A DNA stretch of 20,026 nucleotides from SAR202 cluster bacterium (GTDB lineage Bacteria; Chloroflexota; Dehalococcoidia; Lucifugimonadales; UBA1123). Below, piece after piece: positions 1 to 5,631 of this stretch. The notes under the pieces were generated by a model. The model saw only the letters and a list, made by a program, of their open reading frames with translations. It had not been told where the DNA came from and ran no database searches. The stretch is from assembly GCA_030743915.1 (NCBI GenBank), contig JASLRP010000454.1, positions 1 through 20,026 on the forward strand, written 5' to 3'. The position numbers and the translations under genes were made by a program. Position 1 is the stretch's first letter. Each line of letters begins with the position of its first letter.

Positions 1-594
1 TTCTCGTCCCAATACCTGATGGACTACGCGGGCCACGAAAGAAACGAAATCGAAGGCCCCGATGCCAAAGGATTCAACGCGCTTTCGAGGCTGTGCCAGT
101 CATCAGACTCCTGGTTCTTCCTCTCTGTAGAGGACGCAGAAGGTTGGAATCGGCTCACGCGCCTGGACTCGTTGAGCCATCTGCGAGGAAGGCCCGAATT
201 CGCAACTGCCGAGCTTCGAGATGAGAACGACGATCGGCTTGCCGACGAACTCTCCCGAGTTTTCAGCGGGAAGTCAACTGACGAATGGATTCGCGATCTG
301 GGAGAAGCCGGAGTGACCGCCATTCCCAACCGGACCATTTCGGAGTTACGAGAGGACAGTTACCCGCAGCGTCAGTCTCTGATTCGCTCCGCCGAGCATC
401 CCGATTTCGGGCGAGTCACTCATGGCGGAGTGTCACCCCAACTCAGCCGGACTCCAGCGGTTGCGACCCGCTCGCCCGCGTTTGGAGGTGACACCGAGAG
501 CATCCTCCGTGAGTTGGGCTACGCATCTTCTGAAATCAGCGGCATGCGCGCCAATGGTGTGATACCTCGAACCGCCAGTGTGCCCCTCGACTGA
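1..594 (+). CDS. CaiB/BaiF family CoA-transferase, C-terminal part (5' truncated by window edge)
   Basis: The frame is open from base 1, so the gene begins outside the window; the first ATG at 19 is internal. About 197 residues are visible. The pattern is that of the C-terminal half of family III CoA-transferases: an opening QYLMDY segment, a WIRDLGEAGV stretch followed by AIPN, then HPDFG, an LSRTP motif, and an ending of the type 'TESILRELGY...EISGMRANGVI'. Such enzymes move CoA between carboxylic acids (formyl-CoA:oxalate, carnitine, succinyl-CoA:acceptor types). The substrate cannot be told from this part, and the catalytic Asp lies upstream of the window. The gene ends 30 nt before the methyltransferase start, so the two may be co-transcribed. 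The family call is fairly sure; the substrate is unknown. Confidence 0.82.
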   Translation, partial: FSSQYLMDYAGHERNEIEGPDAKGFNALSRLCQSSDSWFFLSVEDAEGWNRLTRLDSLSHLRGRPEFATAELRDENDDRLADELSRVFSGKSTDEWIRDLGEAGVTAIPNRTISELREDSYPQRQSLIRSAEHPDFGRVTHGGVSPQLSRTPAVATRSPAFGGDTESILRELGYASSEISGMRANGVIPRTASVPLD

Positions 595-624
595 CACCTA
601 ATCACCTAACCAAAGGATTTATAA

Positions 625-1257
625 ATGACCGAAGATCAGAACCTGATCCAGTGGATATATTCGTCCAAGAACGAACAGGAACTTGAAGAGCGATACGACC
701 AGTGGGCGTCAAACTACGAGAAAAATATGGCCGAGGACTTCGGTTGGTTTGGCCCGCCCGAGTCTGTCGACGCCGCCGTCAAATACGTCTCGAAAGACGC
801 CCGAATTCTGGACGCCGGAGCAGGCACAGGACTTGTGGGGCAACTGCTCAACGAGCAAGGCTATCAGAAACTGGTGGCGATGGACCTGTCCGAGGGCATG
901 CTGGAGCAGGCGCGGCAGAAGCACGTGTACGGCGAGTTCCACCAGATGGTCATGGGCGAGACGCTCGACTTTCCGACGGACTCCTTCGACGCTGCCATAT
1001 CTTCGGGAGTCCTGACTGTCGGCCATGCCCCTGCTTCGTCACTGCACGAACTGGTTCGCGTTGTGCGATCAGGCGGACACATCATATTTACGCTGCGTCC
1101 CGACCTGTACGAGGATGGCGGCTTCAAGGAAGTCCAGACCGGGTTGGAGTCGGACGGGAAATGGAAGCTGGTCGAAATGGGCGACCCGAAGCAGGTCCTC
1201 CCCAAGGGCGAGCCAGACGTCCTCCATCAGGTCTGGGTGTACGAGGTTACGTCGTAG
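625..1257 (+). CDS. Class I SAM-dependent methyltransferase
   Basis: A 210-residue protein of the Methyltransf_11/25 type. Motif I is ILDAGAGTG at residues 61-69, followed by the acidic SAM-ribose loop AMDLSEGM at about 85-92. A post-motif region (FPTDSFDAAISSGVL) and a later VRSGGHIIFTLRP strand complete the Rossmann-like fold. The overall layout, with a short N-terminal helix region ('EERYDQWASNYEKNM') before the SAM domain, resembles METTL27/WBSCR27-like proteins. The substrate is not predictable. The ATG at 625 has an AAAGGA ribosome-binding site at 612-617, which fixes the start. It lies 30 nt after the CoA-transferase stop. Confidence 0.85.
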   Translation: MTEDQNLIQWIYSSKNEQELEERYDQWASNYEKNMAEDFGWFGPPESVDAAVKYVSKDARILDAGAGTGLVGQLLNEQGYQKLVAMDLSEGMLEQARQKHVYGEFHQMVMGETLDFPTDSFDAAISSGVLTVGHAPASSLHELVRVVRSGGHIIFTLRPDLYEDGGFKEVQTGLESDGKWKLVEMGDPKQVLPKGEPDVLHQVWVYEVTS

Positions 1258-1388
1258 CCTTATATCGTGAATTCGTGTGGCGCCGATGGTTCATCGCATA
1301 TGTTGCATGAATGGGCTATCAGGAGGAAGATCAACAAGTTGTGTCATGGTAGTATGAGATATATCCTACCGATGATAATCATCATTTA

Positions 1389-1685
1389 ATGCAACACCCT
1401 GTCCATCGAATAACATCGTTCACAATAGTGAAACCATTTACCATTCGAATGGAATTCGATGATGATACCGCACAGGTCATAGATTTTGAGCCACTTTTGG
1501 AAGGCGAGTTGTACGGCCCATTACGAGAATTAACTTTGTTCAATCAAGTCACAATTGATCCAGAAGTTCATACGCTCATCTGGCCTAACGGAGCCGACTT
1601 TGATCCTGCGACACTGCATGATTGGCCTCAGCACGCTGAGACCATGAAAGCAATGGCCCGCCGATGGGCACTGACCAAGCGATAA
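1389..1685 (+). CDS. DUF2442 domain-containing protein
   Basis: A 98-residue protein matching the DUF2442 pattern: a lysine-proline start to the domain (VKPFTIRMEFDD), 'VIDFEPLLEGELYGPLREL', 'LFNQVTIDPEVHTLIWPNGAD' and 'FDPATLH'. The family has no firm biochemical function. Its members often sit beside DUF4160 genes and are suspected toxin-antitoxin partners, but no DUF4160 gene is visible here. The coding stretch and its upstream 130 bp are clearly more AT-rich than the neighbours, which hints at recent acquisition. The ATG at 1389 overlaps the TAA (1387-1389) of a possible 11-codon upstream frame starting at 1354. No good Shine-Dalgarno lies next to the ATG; an AGGAGG lies far upstream at 1321-1326. 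Confidence 0.75.
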   Translation: MQHPVHRITSFTIVKPFTIRMEFDDDTAQVIDFEPLLEGELYGPLRELTLFNQVTIDPEVHTLIWPNGADFDPATLHDWPQHAETMKAMARRWALTKR

Positions 1686-1709
1686 GTATCGCCATCGTGA
1701 AAGATTCCC

Positions 1710-2060
1710 ATGAAGCTGTTTGACATCAATGAACTGCCCCAGGAGATGAACGACCGGATCGACTCGATCATCGGTCAGCTTGCCGTTGTGACCGAAGCCA
1801 TCCGAATCGCCGAGGACGAGCGCAAGCGACTTCGCGACGAGTTGGTTGACGCCCCGCAAACGGTGGGAGCGGAACCGGGCGATGTTCTGAAGGCCGCCCA
1901 GCACGGCGTCAGGGTCGAGATGGCCCAGCGTATCCAGAGGCAACTGCGACGTGACTCGCTGTTGGAGTTGGGTGTCTCACAGGAACTGATCGATATGGCG
2001 ACGACCCAGCGCGAGACTGACCCTTATGTGGTGCTGCGCAGGATGGACACCGAGGACTAG
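1710..2060 (+). CDS. Hypothetical protein, predicted helical/coiled coil
   Basis: A 116-residue protein that I do not recognise. Residues 10-48 are a strongly amphipathic, charged helix (ending IRIAEDERKRLRDELV) likely to form a coiled coil. A second helical part at about 60-85 is rich in Arg and Gln. There is no signal peptide, membrane segment or Cys. It starts 24 nt after the DUF2442 stop on the same strand, so the two probably share a transcript. An interacting pair is a guess with no further support. The ribosome-binding site is weak (GAAAGA). Codon use looks normal for the window, unlike the AT-rich gene before it. Confidence 0.6.
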   Translation: MKLFDINELPQEMNDRIDSIIGQLAVVTEAIRIAEDERKRLRDELVDAPQTVGAEPGDVLKAAQHGVRVEMAQRIQRQLRRDSLLELGVSQELIDMATTQRETDPYVVLRRMDTED

Positions 2061-2295
2061 CGCCAGCCGCTGACTACAAGAATGTATCCAACCTGAGCCG
2101 ATGCGAAGGGTCTGGTCGCTGGAGGCGCCAGCGTTGTTGTGGATCGGCCAGATGCTTCACTCCGTTCAGCATGGCAAGGCAACCTCTCACATCCCGCCAT
2201 TCTGAGTCGCAGCGAAGAATCTGGTGTCAGTGGGAGACGGCCGAATCATGCATGGTCAGATGCTTCACTCCGATCAGCATGGCATTTGCATGGCG
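2061..2295. other. Convergent intergenic gap holding palindromic repeat arms
   Basis: This gap lies between a + strand gene and the - strand selenoprotein gene, so it is 3' of both. It holds three arms of a dispersed repeat, listed separately. I see no convincing gene in it; short frames crossing it are made of repeat sequence. Confidence 0.6.
2149..2283. repeat. Dispersed palindromic repeat element (REP/MITE-like), three arms
   Basis: Arm A at 2149-2175 begins CAGATGCTTCACTCC and ends CAGCATGGC. Arm A'' at 2257-2283 is a direct copy of it with one mismatch, 108 bp downstream. Between them, arm A' at 2198-2224 (CATTCTGAGTCGCAGCGAAG, then AATCTGG) is the same motif inverted and diverged. Related arms occur at 15264-15358 and 19328-19355, always in intergenic DNA. 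Repeats of this look (agattcttcgctgcgctcagaatg type) are familiar from several bacterial genomes. Function is unknown; the convergent position suits a bidirectional terminator or an inert REP. Confidence 0.65.
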
Positions 2296-2913
2296 CTACG
2301 CGGTGCGTGAGCCGTTCGGGTCTCCGATCTTCCGCAACGGAGTCTCCGACTCCCACGACTCGCGAGTCTGGGGGTCTAGCTGAAGGCCCAGGCCATCGGC
2401 CAGGCGGGTCAGGTAGTTGAAGATTCCCACTATGTGAGCCACCTCCAGGCACGCCTGATCGTCGAATCCCAGGTCTCGAAGGGGTTGCCAGTCGTCCTCG
2501 GTCATGCTGGTGGGCGTGGCGCTCATCTTGTGGGCCAGCTCGCATAGCTGAAAGTTGCGTGTTCCCGGAGTCATGGTGTCGCGCCAACTTCCATCGACCA
2601 AGGTTTTTATTATCGTGGGGTCCCCGTCCTCGGCACGCAGAAACTCTGCGTGGGTCGTGGCTCAATACTCGCAGTCCTGGGCGGCAGCGGCGACGGTGGC
2701 GACCATCTCCCGCTCCTGGCGGCTCAGTTGTCCAGGCCCGCGCATTATCTCCTCGTACAGATTGTTGAACGCCGGGCCGATGGTCGGATGTGCTGACAGG
2801 AGCCGACCCATCGCAGGGCGAAACTCGAAAGTCCACCGTCCGGCGGCGGCGGGCAGAGGGCCGGCGTCGGGGACGATGTCGATCCAGGATTCTTTGATCT
2901 CGTGCTTGTGCAT
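2296..2913 (-). CDS. AhpD-like (carboxymuconolactone decarboxylase-fold) selenoprotein with in-frame TGA as Sec84
   Basis: Read through the TGA at 2662-2664, the frame gives 205 residues that align end to end with the 'peroxidase-related' AhpD-like family. The N-terminal part has the HPTIGPAFNNLYE region. Then come Glu69 (in QEREMV), Cys81-Glu-Tyr-Sec84 and His88, followed by the helical C-terminal part with 'FDDQACLEVAHIVGIFNYLT' and 'RLADGLGL'. The Glu-to-first-Cys spacing (12) and second-Cys-to-His spacing (4) equal those of AhpD (E118, C130, C133, H137 in the M. tuberculosis protein). The TGA thus replaces exactly the second Cys of CxxC. A SECIS-like hairpin follows. The likely role is selenol/thiol-based peroxide or disulfide reduction in the cytoplasm. 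The start ATG at 2913 has GAGGTGA at 2917-2923 and follows the lyase stop by 16 nt. The alternative is a nonsense mutation; I think that less likely. Confidence 0.85.
2634..2652 (-). promoter_or_regulatory. Bacterial SECIS-like hairpin after the Sec TGA
   Basis: On the mRNA strand, 9 nt after the TGA, CACGCAG pairs perfectly with CTGCGTG around the 5-nt loop AGUUU. The loop contains a GU, as the SelB-binding loop of bacterial SECIS elements does, and its G lies 18 nt after the TGA, inside the usual distance range. The stem falls within coding sequence, as expected for bacteria. Confidence 0.75.
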
Positions 2914-2929
2914 GGGTTCACCTCGAATG

Positions 2930-4285
2930 TTATGGGCTCAGGGAGGCCGCACACTCTCGCGCTCTGGTCGCCTCGCGCTGGGCGAACAGGCTGCAAATGC
3001 CGGTGTACTCGGTCGGGTCCAGCAAGACCTCGATTTCCTGCGGAGTCATGTTGGACGCTACATCCTCGACCTCGGCCAGCGTGTCCCTGAAGGGCCTGCC
3101 CTCCACGACCGACGCCTGGGCCGCGTCGTACACGGCGTCGTGGGCGCGTTGACGGCCCAGCTTGCGGCCAAGCTCCAGCATTATGGCCTCAGACATTATC
3201 AATCCGCCGCTCAGGTCGAGGTTGGCCCGCATTCGCTCTGGGAATACCTGAATGCCTGAGAACAATTCGATGACGTACTGGAGCAGATCGCCAGTGAGGA
3301 TGGCCGACTGGTTGAGCGCCCGGTCCATCATCACGCTGGTGGTGCGGTTGGCCTCGTGCTCTGTGATCATGGCCTCCAGGGCCAGTGGCACCAGCGCGCG
3401 AATCTGCGCGGCCACTGCCACGATGTCCTGGGCCAGTTTGGGATTTCGCTTTTGAGGCATTGTGCTGCTACCCACGGTGCCGGGAGGAACAGGCTCCTCC
3501 ACCTCGCCGAACTCCTGCTTCATCAGGGTGAACACCTCACCGCCGATCTTGGAGCAGGTGGACGCCAGCATCCCCAGCAGAGTGACATACTCGCACAGGT
3601 GGTCGCCTGTTGTGCGGGCAGGCATCGTCATGGGTTGCATATCCAGCTTCTGGGCCATCAGGTCCTGAACCTCCAGACCGATCTCCCCCAGCGAGGCCAG
3701 AGTTCCCGCTCCGCCTCCCAGCATGGCGACGAACACCCGGTCCTCGCATCCCTGAAGCCTTTCGATGTGACGACATAGCTCGTCAATCCAAACTGCGACT
3801 TTGTATCCGAAGGTCGCCGGGACCGCGTGCTGGCCGTGGGTGCGTCCGGGCAGGGCGTAGTCTTTGGTTTTCTCGGCCAGGTCCGCCAGGATTTTGAGAA
3901 TCTGAGCCAGTTGAGACAGATATATCCGGTGGGCCTCACGGAGCATCAATAGCTTGCCAGTCTGCGTGATGTTCTGTGTCGTCGCGCCCCAATGCGCCCA
4001 ACCTCCGGCGTCGCCATCGCACACCCGGTCCAGTTCCCAGACCAACGGGACGATGGGGTGCCCTGTTTTGGCGAGACCTTCATGGATGGCGTCGATGTTC
4101 AGCAGGGACAGTTTTGCTTTGCGTGTGATCTCATCGGCGGCAGGCCGAGGGATGACCTCCAGGTCTGCCTGAGCCTGAGCTAGAGCGGCCTCAACGTCCA
4201 GCCACGACTGGAATCGGGCTTCCTCGGTGAACTTCGCGCGGACTCCGGGGTCGGCCATCCTTAGCGCGGCGGGTTCCTGTTGCAT
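2930..4285 (-). CDS. Fumarase/aspartase-superfamily lyase (PcaB / adenylosuccinate lyase-like)
   Basis: A 451-residue enzyme. The superfamily signature GSSTMPQKRNP lies at 272-282, the conserved HWGATTQ at 98-104, and RTHGQ followed by a P-x-TFG-x-K region at 148-161. The pattern around TGHPIVPLVWEL and the length suit 3-carboxy-cis,cis-muconate cycloisomerase (PcaB)-like proteins. Adenylosuccinate lyase-like or other C-N/C-O lyases cannot be excluded. It works as a cytosolic homotetramer in known relatives, with active sites built from three chains. The ATG at 4285 is chosen over the longer frame to 4384 because AGGAGG (4294-4299) sits 8 nt upstream and a promoter lies just before it. It is co-transcribed with the AhpD-like selenoprotein gene 16 nt downstream. 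No other beta-ketoadipate gene is nearby, so the pathway is open. Confidence 0.85.
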   Translation of the reverse strand: MQQEPAALRMADPGVRAKFTEEARFQSWLDVEAALAQAQADLEVIPRPAADEITRKAKLSLLNIDAIHEGLAKTGHPIVPLVWELDRVCDGDAGGWAHWGATTQNITQTGKLLMLREAHRIYLSQLAQILKILADLAEKTKDYALPGRTHGQHAVPATFGYKVAVWIDELCRHIERLQGCEDRVFVAMLGGGAGTLASLGEIGLEVQDLMAQKLDMQPMTMPARTTGDHLCEYVTLLGMLASTCSKIGGEVFTLMKQEFGEVEEPVPPGTVGSSTMPQKRNPKLAQDIVAVAAQIRALVPLALEAMITEHEANRTTSVMMDRALNQSAILTGDLLQYVIELFSGIQVFPERMRANLDLSGGLIMSEAIMLELGRKLGRQRAHDAVYDAAQASVVEGRPFRDTLAEVEDVASNMTPQEIEVLLDPTEYTGICSLFAQREATRARECAASLSP

Positions 4286-4319
4286 TCGGCGATCCTCCTG
4301 AGATGCGGTGATGGAGGCG

Positions 4320-4348
4320 AGTGTATTGTCGGGGTGGGAGTATGTCAA
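4320..4348 (-). promoter_or_regulatory. Sigma70-type promoter of the lyase-selenoprotein operon
   Basis: On the minus strand, a perfect -35 TTGACA (4343-4348) is followed by a 17-nt spacer and -10 TACACT (4320-4325). Transcription would begin near 4312, leaving a leader of about 27 nt with the AGGAGG site. This supports the 4285 start. Confidence 0.6.
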
Positions 4349-4386
4349 CGCATCAGTCCGAGCGGCGGCGCGGCAGGCAAACAAAT

Positions 4387-4410
4387 AGGGCAGACTGTAA
4401 AGCCTGCCCT
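4387..4410 (-). terminator. Possible hairpin terminator after the small minus-strand gene
   Basis: AGGGCAG (4387-4393) and CTGCCCT (4404-4410) form a 7-bp stem with a 10-nt loop. On the minus strand it is followed by ATTTGTTTG, a weak T-rich run. It lies 30 nt past the stop of the 66-residue gene and before the lyase promoter. Confidence 0.35.
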
Positions 4411-4440
4411 TTGATCATCGGTGGTTGTAAGTTGTCTAGG

Positions 4441-4641
4441 CTACCAGGTGCTGCGTCTGCTTCCGATGCCCACCTTCCTCAACAGATTGGACACCCTGGA
4501 CATTATCCCAGACCGCTGATCCATCTCGTGATGCCATGCCGCCCCTATCAGAGCGTTGACCATCGCCGCTTCTTCTGTTCGCCAGGCGTATCCATTGGCT
4601 GCATCTCTACGAGCGAAATCCTGAGTCTGTATTCCCTGCAT
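4441..4641 (-). CDS. Small hypothetical protein (66 aa)
   Basis: I do not recognise this protein. The frame could start at 4704 (87 residues). The ATG at 4641 is preferred because a GGGGGGAG run lies 5 nt before it, whereas the 4704 ATG has only a poor site. The 66 residues are soluble-looking, with a central helix ('TEEAAMVNALIGAAWHHEMD') and a basic tail. There is no Cys, signal peptide or membrane segment in this version. A promoter-like pair lies upstream at 4724-4752 and a hairpin downstream, so it looks like a free-standing unit. It may be a chance frame. Confidence 0.4.
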   Translation of the reverse strand: MQGIQTQDFARRDAANGYAWRTEEAAMVNALIGAAWHHEMDQRSGIMSRVSNLLRKVGIGSRRSTW

Positions 4642-4941
4642 ATGGTCTCCCCCCGGAAACGGTATTAGGTGTGTTCTAACTGTGAGAAAGAGTACGCCTA
4701 GCATGGGAGACCTGCCTAGTTTGATTATGGTTAACTTTCGGAAAATTCTAAACGAAATCTTAGAACTGTCAGTCAGCTAGAAGACAACTTCGCGTTTGGA
4801 AATCGTTTGGGTGGGACGAACGCCCGCTGACCAATCACACGGGGACGTGCCACGCCTGAGCCAAATCAGAGCCTGAAGGAAGAGAAGGGGTGCTGTTGGG
4901 GTTTTTGCTTGACGTCAGTTCAACTGACAGTTGGACGTCGA
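4642..4941. other. Intergenic region upstream of the small hypothetical gene
   Basis: An AT-rich part at 4730-4790 carries the promoter candidate. A palindrome TCAGTT-C-AACTGA lies at 4915-4927, just past the phosphatase stop, and could be an operator or part of a terminator. No gene is seen. Confidence 0.4.
4724..4752 (-). promoter_or_regulatory. Candidate promoter for the small hypothetical gene
   Basis: On the minus strand, TTTAGA (4747-4752), a 17-nt spacer and CATAAT (4724-4729). The -10 matches in five of six positions and the -35 in four. It lies in the most AT-rich part of the gap. Confidence 0.4.
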
Positions 4942-5586
4942 TCAATCCAGGTGGGAGATGTCGTTGAAGCGGTTGATGCGCCACAGATTTGTGTTCAGGA
5001 GGGTTGAGTCACTGTGGTGCCATCGGTCCACGTCCAGGTCGAAGTCGAACAGCGCGGTGTTGCCCACCGGCATGCCCCACATCCTGTCAACGCCCATAAG
5101 GGCAGCAAAAAAGTAGTGGATGATTCCGCCGTGGCTGAAGGCCAGCACTTTGTCATCGTTGGAGTGATCGGTGATAAGTTGGTTTATCGCTCGCTCTGCC
5201 CTGATCCGGCGGTCCTGCATGGTCTCGGCTTGCGGGACGTGATCCCAGTTGCGGGTCTCGTCGTACAGGCGGGCGACCTCGGGATAGTGGGCCTGGACCT
5301 CTTCCCAGTTCTTGCCTGAGAAAATCCCCACGTCGATTTCTATGAGGTCATCCAGGGGAGTGATAGGGTAGTCCCAGGCGGCGGTTGCTATCCGCGCGGT
5401 CTCGGACGTGCGAATCATGGGGCTGGAGTACACGTGGGTAGGCTCGAAGCCCTCAGCGATAAATCGCTTCCCGAGCTTCTCAGCCTGTTGCTCGCCCAGC
5501 TCTGAAAGTTCGGTCTCTCCGCGTCCCTGCCACTGGCCTGCGGCATTGGCCTTGCTCTGCGCGTGTCGAATGAATATAAGTTTCAT
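4942..5586 (-). CDS. Histidine phosphatase family protein (phosphoglycerate mutase-like)
   Basis: A 214-residue protein of the branch-1 histidine phosphatase family. The catalytic motif is IRHAQS, with Arg7 and His8 (the usual Gly after His is Ala). Arg59 in SSPMIRTSETA is the second phosphate-binding Arg, Glu83 in LIEIDVGIFSG is the likely proton donor, and His152 in FSHGG is the second catalytic His. All key residues are present, so it should be an active phosphatase; the substrate (sugar phosphate, nucleotide or cobalamin precursor) is not shown. It starts 45 nt after the giant surface protein's stop on the same strand. The ATG at 5586 has a GGTGA 5 nt upstream. Confidence 0.88.
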   Translation of the reverse strand: MKLIFIRHAQSKANAAGQWQGRGETELSELGEQQAEKLGKRFIAEGFEPTHVYSSPMIRTSETARIATAAWDYPITPLDDLIEIDVGIFSGKNWEEVQAHYPEVARLYDETRNWDHVPQAETMQDRRIRAERAINQLITDHSNDDKVLAFSHGGIIHYFFAALMGVDRMWGMPVGNTALFDFDLDVDRWHHSDSTLLNTNLWRINRFNDISHLD

Positions 5587-5631
5587 ATTTTCACCGCAGA
5601 AAATATATCACAGTTGGGCGGTTTTGAGCTA

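Noticed and set aside
2296..2913. Two separate short genes, or a pseudogene broken by nonsense mutation
   Set aside because: The frames are in phase, TGA replaces precisely the second active-site Cys, conservation continues on both sides, and a SECIS-like hairpin is in the right place.
2555..3259. A 234-codon + strand frame over the selenoprotein and lyase genes
   Set aside because: It is antisense to two genes with clear family motifs, and its product is low in family-like features.
4915..4927. Palindrome TCAGTT-C-AACTGA as a defined operator
   Set aside because: It is short and single, and lies 3' of the phosphatase gene, not at a promoter; similar short palindromes at 13912 and 19733 suggest chance.
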